Positions 1 to 15,187 of a stretch of 64,000 nucleotides of DNA are shown here, piece by piece (the first letter of the stretch is position 1; each line of letters opens with the position of its first letter). The notes beneath the pieces were generated by a model, which saw nothing but the letters and a program-made list of their open reading frames with translations, searched no databases and was not told the DNA's origin. Origin of the DNA: Guillardia theta CCMP2712 (lineage: Eukaryota; Cryptophyceae; Pyrenomonadales; Geminigeraceae); assembly GCF_000315625.1 (NCBI RefSeq), contig NW_005434640.1:338528-402527 (forward strand), read 5' to 3'. The translations under genes were made by a program, and so were the position numbers.

Positions 1-2
1 TC

Positions 3-431
3 ATTCAGGCGTCCAACGAAGGGCTCGAGCCTCCCCCAGTGGCTCCTCCGCAAGGCGCAAAGCCTGTCGATTCGGTGTTGAGAGAACTTTTCGCAACCAT
101 CGATCGGGACTCGAGCGGATACATCACAGCCGGAGAGATTGCTTCTGCCTTCACCAAGCTCCGAGGTCAAGATGCGGATCAGAATCAAGTCCTTCAGGTC
201 TGACTCGCCCAGCTATTGTTCGAGCTGTCGTTGAAACTCAAGATGTGGCAGGATACCTATGCGGTCTTGACGGCCATGGACATAGACATGAACGGGTATG
301 TCGACTACGAGGAGTTCAAGGAAGCAGCAGAGCTGTTTGTCGAGACAGCTTCAGGTACACAGCCTGTGAGGAAGCAGAAGCAGGGGATGAGCCAAGCTTT
401 CGGGTGGTTGTCAAACATCTTCAAGAAGTGA
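3..431 (+). CDS. EF-hand calcium-binding protein, C-terminal part (cut by window edge)
   Basis: Reads open from the left edge in the frame starting at base 3, so the N-terminus lies outside the window. Two canonical EF-hand loops are visible: DRDSSGYITAGE (about 105-140) and DIDMNGYVDYEE (about 279-314). Both have Asp/Asn/Ser at the metal positions, Gly at position 6 and Glu at position 12, so both should bind Ca2+. The likely structure is join(3..197,243..431) with a 45-nt intron; reading straight through would hit a TGA at 201. The tail after the second hand is short and basic (RKQKQG, FKK). A calmodulin-like sensor or an EF-hand module at the end of a larger protein are both possible. Which enzyme or target it serves cannot be told from this fragment. 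Confidence 0.8.
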
Positions 432-1179
432 ACAACACGTTAACACGTTTTCACTTCAGCTCGATGTCTTACGGTATGTAGGGGACCAGAAAATTTTATT
501 TATTCTTGGCAAATTTGCTTGTGGTTGTATTTTTTTTTGACCTACAATGAGGATTGTAAATCGGAAACAAGTATGATGAATTGTGATTGCAATGTTGTAT
601 TAGAAGTCGCTTTGAAATCCGTGGCCATTTCGTGCTTGCTCAAGGCCGACACATCGATAGTGGAAGTTGCATGATGGCAGTCAGCCCTATACTGTTGGTC
701 AGCTCTCCTGACTTCTACTAATCCTACCTCATACCATCATCCTGATGTTGATTTTGCATGTTCACGATGCAAAGAATAGTGAGTTAGCCACAGGGATCGG
801 AATTTCTTGTACTGTTTCAGCTTAGTCTGATCGCTGCATCAAAAGCGGGATCGAAACTTAATGTCTCTATCAGTCAAGAGCACGTGACATGTGTATCATT
901 GATCAAACTAGAACCATCCTGTATGCCACGACAAGACTGCGAAGGCAGACAACACAAGAAAGTCGTAAGGAGGACAGCTGTGATTCGAGTTGCTGTTTCT
1001 GATGACAAAGCTCTGCACCGATCGTGCAGACTTCTCAGCACTCTTGTCGCATGAGCTGCCTCGTGCTGCCGACTCACAGAGCCACGGTCAGGCTTCAAAT
1101 GATTTGCAGTATTACACTCCAATGGCAGGCCGCCAGGGCTGCGCTGACTGCTACTATCAGCAGCCCGTGGCTTCGGTGA
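432..1179. other. Intergenic region, nothing recognised
   Basis: About 750 bases between an ending + gene and an ending - gene, so it mostly holds two 3' flanks. It is AT-richer than the neighbouring genes. No RNA gene, repeat array or persuasive coding stretch is visible. Confidence 0.5.
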
Positions 1180-2076
1180 TCAGGGATGTACTCGGCAGCT
1201 CCCTGCTGTGAGTGCAGATGGACTCGCCGTCGGAGGCATCCGTTGAGACTCGGTTTGACCCGGGGGACTTTCAACTGCCGTCCCTGGAACTTGCGGCCGC
1301 TCTTGAAAGGTGATCTGATTTGTCGCACATGACGGCACCGGTGTATCCACAAAGCTCCGCGCGCACCCGCTCACGTTGCACAGCTGCATCGTACACCTGT
1401 CGTTGTCACCGACAGGTGTCTCGTCGCCAATGTATCCGTTCTTACACGCGCAGTCGAAGCATGGTACCGTCCCTGATCCCTTCGTCGCAACTGCAGTGCC
1501 TGTCCAAAATGAGGTCAAGAAAGTGTAGCTCTTGTTATCGGATTGCAGCGCCGCGATGATCTCCTCCACCCTGCTCGACCTCACTCCGTCGTACACTCCT
1601 CTGCTCACCGACGCGTCTACTGCTCCTGTCCGCCACTCGCACAGCTGGGGGGTCTGGAAGCTGTACTGCAAGGAGGTGTTGGAAAAGTCGATGCTGTAGT
1701 CTTTGTTGAGCACGTCGGAGTAAACGAGCTGCCAGCTGGCGGTCGAGTCGTAGTTGGCATTGAGGCAGGTGTAGTACGTGTAAGGCGCCGAGCACCTGAA
1801 GGATGGAACATAAGCATACTGGAAGTCATTCGATGATCCAGTGCGGGGGTATGACTGTAGGTAAGTCTCAAGGATCCCAGTGTTGTCTCGTAAGGTCACG
1901 GCAGTACCATCATTAGATCTCGATTCATAGAGGACGCCAGGCTGCTGGAACGAGAACACCAAAGCTGGGTTGAAGAATCCGGAGAAGTTGAAAACTTCAC
2001 ATGCCTTCCTGCCAGGACAACCTGCATACCATGTGCCAGGGGCCTGAGAAGGCAGTAGACAAGGAGGAGAAGCCAC
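1180..2076 (-). CDS. Cys-rich, probably secreted or surface protein; 5' end unresolved
   Basis: Family not recognised. The open frame shows an extracellular style of sequence: scattered cysteines (GCPGRKACEVF, CSAPYTYYTC, CFDCACKNGYIGDE, RCTMQLCNVSGC) and several N-x-S/T sites. The cluster around 1400-1470 resembles an EGF-like or laminin-EGF loop (CxC followed by NGYxGD). The frame is open to about 2050. There it meets a TTCTCAG that looks like a splice acceptor on the - strand, so at least one upstream exon is expected. A hydrophobic stretch in a neighbouring frame at about 2025-2085 (PPFLWLLLLVYCLL) could be its signal peptide, but I could not find a clean donor joining it. The last 40 or so residues are Pro/Ser-rich and may belong to a different splice form. 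Confidence 0.45.
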   Translation of the reverse strand: MASPPCLLPSQAPGTWYAGCPGRKACEVFNFSGFFNPALVFSFQQPGVLYESRSNDGTAVTLRDNTGILETYLQSYPRTGSSNDFQYAYVPSFRCSAPYTYYTCLNANYDSTASWQLVYSDVLNKDYSIDFSNTSLQYSFQTPQLCEWRTGAVDASVSRGVYDGVRSSRVEEIIAALQSDNKSYTFLTSFWTGTAVATKGSGTVPCFDCACKNGYIGDETPVGDNDRCTMQLCNVSGCARSFVDTPVPSCATNQITFQERPQVPGTAVESPPGQTESQRMPPTASPSALTAGSCRVHP

Positions 2077-2219
2077 AAGAAAGGAGGAAAAGGACGGGGA
2101 AAGAGAGATCGCAACGCATTGCAGTAGTGCAGTTTTTTCGGTCCCAGCAGTAGCCCGGCAGACTCGGAGAGGTCAAGGCCTTCCTGTCCTTCGCTGCTAT
2201 CTTTGTCCTCAGTGCGCAC

Positions 2220-2802
2220 AGTTAAGTGAAGGCATACTGAGCCAAGTTTGGGTCGGACCGTACCGTCCGGCGGACTCAGTCCGATATACCGTCAGCCTCC
2301 CGGAGGCTCGGATCCGATCGGACCGGCGGAGTCGGATCCGGTGACTGCTTTCCGTTTCTATCCGTTACATTTTAGCTGTACGACGTTTCATTGCCGTTGT
2401 GGAATGGTGGGGGCGGCGGGATGGAGGAGCGACGCGTAGAGGATGATCTTGCATGGGCACGAGGAGGTGAGGGAGGGCTGCCTGACGTTGTTCATCGACC
2501 ATTGCTCTCTCTCTCCTGCCCTCTCCCGCTCTCCTGCTCTCTCCCGCTCTCCTGCTCTCTCCTCTCTTCTGAAGCCAAGCTGACTTTGATTGGGTAAGGA
2601 CTTGTTGAAGTGGAGCTGTAAGTTCTGCAGAATCGGGACAGGGATCAACAGCACACACAAGTATTCTCATACGCCTCTTACACCCCTTCATGCCTTGCAA
2701 CTCTTACACCTTCCTCTTCTCGTGCATCTCTTGCACCTTTCTCTCAAAGTTTTCTGACACCTCCCCTCCCATGTCCGGACTGATCTTCACTTCCCTCAAC
2801 AG
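2220..2802. other. Intergenic region with a GC-rich CCG/GTACCG block
   Basis: Positions 2260-2365 are a dense mix of CGGACC, GTACCG, TCCGGC and GGATCCG words unlike the surrounding DNA. The same style appears at about 11250-11520, 17110-17290 and 30820-30985. A CT-rich tract at 2500-2570 follows. Extra 5' exons of the ceramide-kinase gene could start here, because its first ATG at 2803 follows directly on a CTCAACAG that could be an acceptor. Confidence 0.4.
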
Positions 2803-7063
<4,261 letters not shown>

Positions 7064-8144
7064 CCTGACCTGCGATGTGGGGTTGATTCTTTAGGGAGGG
7101 GGTGGGGGGGGGGGAGCAGATTTTGAGAAACTTCTCGTGCGTTTCTCCTTCATCGGTGTTTGCGTTAAACCATATGTTTTTTCGGACTTGCACTTCTGAA
7201 CTCTGGTCAACTACTCCTCCTCCTTATCTCTCTCCTGTCCTCTCCTCTCCTGTCCTCTCCTCTCCTCTCCTCTCCTCTCCTCTCCTCTCCTCTCCTCTCC
7301 TCTCCTCTCCTCTCCTCTCCTCTCCTCTCCTCTCCTGTGTGTCGTGACTGAAGTTTCAAGTCTCAAGTTCTCGCGCCGTGTTCCCAGAAAATCTCACCGA
7401 AATCTCCTGTGATGCACAGAGGGTAGGGGTAGTGAAAATTTGAATAATTAGTAGGTAGGGTACTGTATACAGGGGTACCATTGTTCAACAAACACCATAC
7501 GAATGGTGGGTACTTGAATTTACACCCTACCTCATAAATACTGTGAATTTGCAAGGGGTGGTGGTTGGTAACTTGCAAGACAAACATGGTGAAAGAAAAT
7601 TCGCCATTGCTCCTTCCCCTCCCTCCGCTCTTCCCTACTCCTCCTGCTCCCGCTCGGCCTTACTCCTCTACCAACTCCTCCTCCTGATCCTCCTCCTGAT
7701 TCTCCTCCTCCTCCTGACTCCGCTCCTGGCCCTGGCACTCCTGTTCTTGCGCTTGGCTCGTGCACCCCAGGGTTCCCTTGCCTCTAGCACACTTTGGTTC
7801 TGCTTCTCCTCCCTCGAGTAGCCCATTATCTCCTTCATTGCTCTTCTCTTTCTCTCCCCCCGCTCTTGTCCTCTACATTCACCACCACCTTCCCAATGTC
7901 GATCCCTCCCATCCCTTCTGCCCAGTCTGCAAAACATGTCGATACGCGTGTTGCAATCACGGGATCGAAAGGTTGTTGAATGATATCTTGTGGCTTTCAG
8001 GATCGTTGCCTTGATGGACAAAACTAAATGCCAAGTTATCAGATGAGAGGAAATTGAAAGCTACTTCCGCGCCTGAGATGCAGTTACTTCAACCCAGCAA
8101 ATACTCCAGCTCTCAGTGCGTGACCTGTCAAACCGTCCATTGAG
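7064..8144. other. Intergenic region: (TCTCC)n array and a TACCCC-type block
   Basis: Holds the 3' flank of the lipid kinase, a pentanucleotide array, a TACCCC/GGGTAGGGG-rich block at about 7420-7535, and CT-rich DNA at 7610-7900. Upstream promoter sequence for the + gene at 8145 is expected here. No convincing gene. Confidence 0.5.
7231..7335. repeat. (TCTCC)n pentanucleotide microsatellite
   Basis: Near-perfect tandem CTCTC/TCTCC units for about 100 bases, with a few C-to-G changes at the left end. Confidence 0.95.
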
Positions 8145-10161
8145 ATGCCGTCCTCGTCTGCAGCATGTCTACTGGTTGTGTTGTTGTTCTTGGCGGGCAT
8201 ACATGGCTCGCAGCCTTCGCTCACAAACTCCTCGGCCTGTGACAACCATGACGTACAGTCGATGCGGCCGTCTCTTCCCATTTCATGGAACCATACCATG
8301 GGGATGTTTTGCATGCCCTACACGTTCCTCAAGAGAATGATCCTTGCGCAGCGACAACTTTCCGTCAAGGTAAATCTCGTGAGCTCACATCCTTCTCTGC
8401 CGTCAAGACGATTCATCCGTGCGCTCCCTATCAAGTTCAACCATCTCGCGCGTTTCTGATATCATCTTTTACCTAGCTGATATCACAACATGTTGATAAA
8501 TTCTCTCTCGCGCTCACACTCCATTGCCAGGGACAGGCTCGCAAGGCTGTTGAGGCTGCAAACAACCTTGTGAGCCAGACTACTCGCACTCTACCCACTT
8601 AATGAGAATTCCAGGCGCTGCTGTTGAGTGTAAACGTCAAGATATTCGTGAGAAGCCTCGTCGGTCTTTCTGCTGTCGCCCTGTGAGATCTTCTTTTTCT
8701 TCTCTCTTTTCCTCCCCCCCCTCCCTCCCTCCCTCCGCCCCTCCCTCGTCCTCATGCTTCGTTCAGGAGCCCATGCGAGCCGCACGGCCCCGTCCCCTGC
8801 TCGTCAGCATTCCTGGCTCTGCGGGTATGAGGCGAAGACCTGTTCAGTGTCTCGCTGCTGCCCTTCCTTCACTCGTGCCCTGACGGGATCCTTTGGAAGG
8901 ATTTCGTTGCTGATCGTGTCAATTTTGCTTGTTCGAGGATCAGAGCAGAGGTGAGAGGGGAGGAGAGAGAAGGAGGAGGGAGGGCAGGAGAGGGAATCGG
9001 AGGAGGGGAATCGGAGGAGAGGCAGAGGGAGGAGGAGGGAGAGGGGAGGTGATCAGAGGGGTTCTGATACCACGACCTCCTGCAGGCTTCTCATCTTGCA
9101 AGTCACGTGATCGCCGTGCTGAGCGACGACTCTTTGATCTCAAGGTGCGAAATGAAGGAGGGATCGCTACTCCCCCTGCTCTCCTCCCTTCTTCGTCCTC
9201 TATCGTTATTCGCCCTCCTTGCTCTCTCCCTTTCCCTTCCCCCTGCCTCCTTCACTCCATTGCAATGATCTTCTTCGTGTCCGACCCGCTCATCATATTG
9301 CCCAGGTCTAAGGCCTTTCTCACATCTCTGGAGAATCGGGAGATACAAGTGATTTGACCTGGTCAAATGACGATGTACACTCAACTACTTGGGCAGGACC
9401 TGTTGAGAGCTTGCAGGCCTGACGTCCACCTTTCCTACTTCTCGTCAGTCCAGTTCCTCTCCGCGTGCCCAAGAATAGGTGAAGTCAGCGCGATCGCCTC
9501 TCCTGCTGATGTACATCGCCCCAGTGAACCTGTCGGGCATCCACGAAATCGCTCCGTGCAAACCTGAGAACCTGACCTTGAAGGGAAGCACCAACGTCTC
9601 CTCCTGCTCCTGCCTCGGCTATGCTGGGCTGAGAATGTTTGTCAAGCTTCTGGTGGAGGTGAATGCTCCCCATCGCTGCCCTCTCTTTGCTCTTCATGCT
9701 CCCCTCCCAGCACCTGTCCTTGCCTCTATCCTCCCTCCTGCTTCGAATCATGGATCCTTTCCTTACACTCCCTCATCCCTCGCTTCTTAATAGATTCTGT
9801 CCTTTCATTCCCCCTCTCTCCCCTTCCTCCTTCACCGTTATGCAGGAGACTCTGGACGTAAAGTTCAGCGTCTTTGAGGACGAGATCGTTTCCGACCAGG
9901 TCCGCGCGGCTGCTCATGGCATCGTTGACCAGCAGCTCCCAGGTGAAGCGCCTGGTGCAGCTCTCGGGCACGGAGACGCAGCATGGACGGGCGGCGATGG
10001 CAGCACAGGACTCGCTCTTTCACATCAAGCTGGTGAGATTCCATGTGTTTGGAGACGTGCTGGGAATGACCAGGAGGCGCCAGGGGTTCGACAAGTGGGG
10101 GAAAATCTACAAGATCTCCTACTCCATCCAGAGCGTCCAGCATCCGAAAGCCGTTAGCTAA
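8145..10161 (+). CDS. Secreted protein of unknown function with N-terminal signal peptide
   Basis: Not recognised. The start at 8145 opens a clear signal peptide (hydrophobic core CLLVVLLFLAGIHG, then SQPS), so the product enters the secretory route. Phase-consistent exons: 8145..8369, 8531..8569, 8615..8682, 8767..8824, 9397..9478, 9525..9658, 9846..9899, 9943..10161. A further exon at about 9086-9144 is possible but breaks phase. Introns are short and several show CTGA/CTAA before the acceptor. The C-terminal half (VNLSGIHEIAPC through KISYSIQSVQ) has the alternating hydrophobic pattern of a beta-rich domain and a few cysteines (CKP, SSCSC). A discoidin-like or other lectin-like fold is conceivable but no motif proves it. 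Two N-x-S/T sites lie near the N-terminus. Confidence 0.6.
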
Positions 10162-10589
10162 GCCCATGCTCGACTTACATGTCCGTAGCAATTCAATGTA
10201 TCAGAGTCACGTGCCTGATCTTGGCGTTGCTATTGAAGATTCTTAACTCCATGTCTGTGAAACATCGTGTTGACTGACATAGCAACTTGGTTCAGAAGTA
10301 TGTCTGCAGCACCGGGCCAAGACTTATACCGCCACACATCATCCACACGTGGCAGGGAAAAGCTTTATGTCCTAGCGAGCAGCAGTAGCCTGCTCTGCTT
10401 GTTGTGTTTCAGTGAACGCAACTCCTGATTGTTCTAGTAATTTATCTTGTCCTCGAAGTTGTGTGTGCACGAATGTCGAAACCCCGCGGTTTTCGACATT
10501 TCCCTTAGACCTAACGTTTCTCGGGCATTCCAGCCGAAACAATAATTACCTTCCTAAAACTTGTCTGCTTGTGATTTGTGTTTCAGCAA

Positions 10590-11140
10590 AATGGCTTAGA
10601 GCAGACATAGAATCAAAAGCTCGCAGAAGATTCTTCCGTCTGGAATAATCTGACAAGAAGGAAAGCATTGATAATCCCTGTACTTTTCAAGGATTACTTT
10701 CAGCAGGTTTTGGAACTCAACAAATTCCATGCGTTGAATTTCGAGATCGTACTTTCCGCATTCATCAGCCCTTGAGCCATCATGCAAGCATTGTTCACAG
10801 AAATATTTGTTCCTGTGCTGTTTGACGACCAGCAGGGCTCAAACGATTCGGAATCAGGCTGGAAAGGTGACAGGGGCGAAGGATGGTGGGGGAGGATGTA
10901 TCAGGTGGAGAAGTCGGTAGCTCCAGAAGCCAAGAGCATACACCGTTGACTGGAAGCACCTTGCTTTCTTTCCAAGGACGTATGATCTCGTTGCTGTGCA
11001 GCACGGCACGGAACTGCAAGTGCTTTTAGATTTGAACGAGCTGGTGATTGCAATACACTCGAGAGTGGACAAAGGAGGCAACTTCATCGTACACGAGGTA
11101 CTGCATCGAGGCACTGCTGCCCTTGGGACGATGACTTGAG
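10590..11140 (+). pseudogene. Orphan coding-like island, possibly a decayed or unresolved small gene
   Basis: Two stretches have strongly protein-like composition. The first (about 10620-10772) reads NLTRRKALIIPVLFKDY and so on to a TGA at 10773. The same frame then continues past the stop with MQALFTEIFVPVLFDD and more to about 10945. A second stretch in another frame (about 10982-11139) reads TYDLVAVQHGTELQVLLDL and further, ending at a TGA, after a TTTCCAAG acceptor-like site. I found no phase-consistent joining of the pieces. The in-frame TGA suggests either a decayed gene, an unseen intron or a sequence error. The family is unknown. The repeated IIPVLFKD / FVPVLFDD pattern is noteworthy. 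Confidence 0.3.
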
Positions 11141-11361
11141 ATTTAGGGATCTGATCACCTGCTCAAGCAGCAATTGCAGTTGAGTCAAGATCACTGTTCA
11201 AGAGAAGTGTTGAACCGCTGAGACTCTGAGTCACAAGCCTGACTGGGTGAGGCTCACGGCCGCCCGGCCCGCTCCCGCCGGCCCGGATGATACTATGATA
11301 TCGCCGTGGGGACGATTCAATGATTTGCTTGGAAACTTCCGGGCCTACTACCTCGGAGTCG

Positions 11362-11395
11362 TGACGGTCACGGCGGCCGGCCGCCGTGACCGTCA
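11362..11395. repeat. Perfect 34-bp palindrome in a GC-rich block
   Basis: The left arm TGACGGTCACGGCGGCC is followed immediately by its exact reverse complement, with no spacer. A second inverted pair, CTCGGAGTC at 11352-11360 and GACTCCGAG at 11508-11516, brackets the region. Confidence 0.9.
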
Positions 11396-13545
11396 GATAC
11401 CGGTGGGATATAGTACCGTACAGTAGACTTCTTTACTCAAAGTTAAGTTAAAATCAGTACGAGGACAATCAGGAGAGTCGAGGACCGTACTCGGGCCCGG
11501 GGTCGGAGACTCCGAGTGAGGGTGTAATATGCTGGTTACGTTGAAGGTCAGACAATGTGCTGAAGTTTGATCTGAAAATTTAAAATTAGACAGTGGCTTT
11601 TAGAGGTTGCAACATGTTAGCTTTGATGATGCCTTCTGGAACACTAGGCTGCAGGTAATCAACTTTCAAGTAGGTGAGCTTTCAGTTGAAGAGAATGGCC
11701 TGTAGTAAAATGCCTCTATTCTGTTAACTTGAGTTCGAACGTCGCAAATACGCAACGATTGGATTTTAATTTTGCACATCTTGCATGTGAACATGTTGAC
11801 ATATAAACGAGCCCTGCCACTGTCAACTTTCCGGCAAGAACTGATCAGTTTTGAAAACGACACCCCAAATTTGCAAGGCTGAATTGGTCGACGTCAACGT
11901 CTTTGAAATCACATTGTGTTTGACATTTCAGTTCAATTGAACTGTTCTCGTTCCGAGTCTGCTCGCTTTGACTTTCAAAGTTTATACAGAGACTTCAGGA
12001 CAACACGCCACTATTTCCATACCTTCCAGGCTAACCGAAATATTTTCCAAATACAGTCCATGTATTTGAATTTGTTTTTCAATACCATGCCTGAAAAACT
12101 GGAAATCCCCCATTATTACTTTCAAATTATTATTGGGTTCTCCCCCCCAGCTAGTCCTGATCCCCTAATAAGACAGCATCTCTGCAGCACCCCTCCTGGT
12201 CACATCATTTTTGCCCTCCTACGTATCATTTCCCGTTTCATCACCCTACCCCTGCTCCCCTGCACAACCTGCTGGCAATACGGCAAGTCCGTACCCACCC
12301 CCTCCCACCGGTGCTTTTGTGAAATCTTATGTTTTTGTGAGCTTTAAAAAGAATATTTATATTTAAAATACACTTCTTTAGTAGATCCCGGCAGCTGGTG
12401 ATCTCACCCTACCCCCTACACTACCACCCACCATATCGGTCTAGAGCACTCAACAGATACCCAAGTTCCTCCCCAGTACCCGTACTTTTGTACTTTTTAA
12501 CTCCTAGGCAGGTAGGGTACAAAACCCTTTCTTGTACCCACTACCTGCCCTCTTCGGACCACCCACACCCTGATTGGCGGATCCTCCTACCCTCAATGTC
12601 CAGCTAGCACATGCTTCGATCACCGGTACTTCTTCTCTAATTTTGCTAGTATTCAGGGGGTACCTTAACAACTTATTCACCCACCCCCCTTTCAAGACCT
12701 GACCGTGACAAGCTACCCAACCCCAGCCACCTCTGAATAAACCCACCCCATAAGACCAGTGTTTTTGATGGAATCAGTACGGGTACTATCACGTTATTGT
12801 TTTTGTAACCCCCTTGTTCCCAATCGTTTTCTACCCCTACCCCCTTCTCTAGAACGCACACTCTCTACCTTACCGGACTGCTCTCCACACGCCCAGCACC
12901 CTTGACCCACCCTTGGTACCCTTCCTCAACCTCGGGCCCCGTCCTCGCGTGTCCCCCGATCTCCCTCCCCACGTCCATTCTTCTCAAGCTCGCCCTTCTT
13001 CCTCTCGTTTCTTTCCTCCTTGTTCTTCTCGTTCGATGAATCTTTACTCGTCAGTGTGTGATCACTGGCCGACTTGCGCCGCGATATGCCTGCCTGTTTC
13101 CTATCAAGTCTTGCTCTGCCCTTCCTCGACTCATCACACATCCCCTTCTATTCGCTTTCGTTCCATTCTGTCAAATTTCTGCCCTGCTCTGCTCTGCTCT
13201 ATTCGACATCAAACCTTACCATTTCTCGCTTCTCTCACCTCCTCTTGATTTTGCTCCTTTCCTGCTTATCAAACTGTCGCAGCACTTTTCATTATCGTTT
13301 GTGGTTTTACCCACTTTCTAGTTTTGTCTTTCCTTCTGCTCACTCGTTGGGATTTCCTTTTCTCCATCAACTTTCTTGCCCTTCATTTGCAGGACGTGAA
13401 TTCCATTTGTGTGAAGACCCTCATTGTTTCTGTCTTGAGAGTCGAGTAGAGGGAGAAAGCTTTCGTGCGACATCTTCATCAGGTTCTGATCCTGCTGTCC
13501 AGGTTGGATATCAAGTCATTGAATCGCTGAGCAAGGAAGATCAAG

Positions 13546-15098
13546 ATGTGTGACAGCGATGATGGCTGTCTGCTGCAAACCTTGGGGCATCGCGACAAGC
13601 ACATGAAGCCATCAGCTCCTCTCCGACGACCCTGGACTCCAGAAGAGGACGCGAAGCTCAAAGCGCTTGTCTCTAGGCTGGGAAACTGGGACTGGTGCAT
13701 GATATCAAGCGTGATGGAGGGCAGATCAGGGAAGCAGTGCCGCGAGCGGTACAAGAATCACGTCAGCGAGAAGATCAACAAGGGGCCATGGACAAAAGAA
13801 GAGGATAAAATCATCATGGAAGCCCAAGCAAGGTCAGGATCTTCTATACCTCAGCTCCCCCTCACTTGCTGTGCGCAGATTGGGAAATAAATGGACGGCA
13901 ATTGCGAAATTGCTCCCTGGAAGAACAGACAACTCGATCAAGAACCGATGGAATTCAGCCCTGTCTTTGACTGCCGTGTCTAAGAAGGAAGTCACTGTCA
14001 AGAGGAGCAAACGTGATGCAGAGCAAATCAATGAGCGGGCAGATAAAAAGGCCATTGAGAACAAGCAGCGGGAAGCAGATCTAAGGCGTGCCGCAGTGGA
14101 CAAGAGGTAATGAGACAGCTAGGATGTCCTGTTGATATCCTGACCTTACACAACAGGCTTGCTGCGGTAGTCACTGATTTTCTGCACACTCCTCTCTTCG
14201 TAGAGTCGCACACACATCATTTCCTCGTTCTCCACAGGCTGCTTTCAGGTTATGAACCCTCGGAGATGAAGCGTCGAACAGGGCAAAAAATCACAAGCAA
14301 AAGAAGGAATGAAACACCCAAGAGAGCATACAAGGACTTCGAGCTGGCAGATGATGACTGCGACAAGGTCTGTGATGACAGCTCAGCCTCAGAAAGTTCC
14401 TCTGTTGATCCGACTTCTCCAACCACATCAACGAACAACGAGTTCCAGTTGCTTCCAGTCATTGTCAAGAAAGAGCCTGGCGATACAGATAGGGAAGAAG
14501 CTTCAATCCTTGCCAGGCAACGACAAAAGCCCTGCAAGAGGCCGAGATTGATGACTCCTTATGTCAACATGGATTTTTCGCTCCGAGACTGCCTGGCTCA
14601 GACCAAGGTCCAGGTACGGGAAATGATCTCACTGTCCCGTTGTGTCGGCTGACATTGGGAACTTTTCAGAAACAAGGTCGCAAGACGAACCAGCGAGTGC
14701 AGAAGAAGAATGATAGAAAGTTCAGGGCGCCGAAGTCAATGCCCTCAACAGACTCACCAAGTGAACAGGCTGATAGTGAGGACGGGTTGCCAGAGATTGT
14801 GTTTGAGAAAGACACGCCTTTTCAGACGAGCTCCCCTGAGCTTCAGTTTAAGCAAGACTTTGAAGATCCTTTCGCGAATGTCGACGACAACACCTTTTGC
14901 ATGAGGCTTTTCGAAGATGACGCTATTTGCGAGTATCAAAACCACAAGACATTGCAGCTACTTGGGAAGCCTTCCCAGATGGACTTGTCCAAGCTCTACT
15001 GCCGCGAGCTCCCGAACCTCGACGAGCATGTGATCTCAGAAAGTCCGCAGGAGGTTTCTTACCTCAGGATGATCAGTGATGAACTTGCTAACATATAA
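13546..15098 (+). CDS. R2R3-type Myb transcription factor
   Basis: Sequence-specific DNA-binding regulator acting in the nucleus. Exons join(13546..13832,13879..14106,14238..14613,14670..15098), all phase-consistent, giving about 439 residues. Two Myb repeats lie at the N-terminus: R2 begins [15 protein letters not shown] with central NWDW, R3 begins [12 protein letters not shown] and ends [12 protein letters not shown], the usual recognition-helix signature. Intron 1 (46 nt) interrupts R3. In R2 the third Trp is replaced by Tyr ([10 protein letters not shown]), whereas the third Trp of R3 is present. The rest is a basic linker ([11 protein letters not shown]), a Ser/acidic region ([10 protein letters not shown]) and an acidic C-terminus that could activate transcription. 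A VKKEPGD motif resembles a sumoylation site. Target genes cannot be inferred. It is convergent with the next gene, 90 bases away. Confidence 0.9.
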
Positions 15099-15187
15099 GC
15101 ATCTTCCATCTGATGTTGTAATAACGTGTATTAAAAGTAATAGGCTTTAAGTTGGACTTTGGATTGTTGAGGGAGAAATGATGAGAA

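Larger units (their letters stand above)
10162..13545. other. Gene-poor 3.4 kb region with palindrome, GC-rich block and TACCCC block
   Basis: The longest stretch here without a confident gene. It contains an orphan coding-like island (10590-11140), a GC-rich block with a perfect palindrome (11250-11520), AT-rich DNA (11520-12110), a long TACCCC/CCCACC-rich stretch (about 12240-12910) and CT-rich DNA before the Myb gene. An open frame at 11916-12347 reads through the AT-rich and C-rich parts without protein-like composition and is not called. Confidence 0.5.

Noticed and set aside
11916-12347. 143-codon open frame in the gene-poor region
   Set aside because: AT-rich then C-rich composition, no recognisable motif, no splice context; likely chance.
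12240-12910. Internal telomere-type repeat
   Set aside because: The CCCTACC words are irregular and not tandem; no constant unit could be defined.
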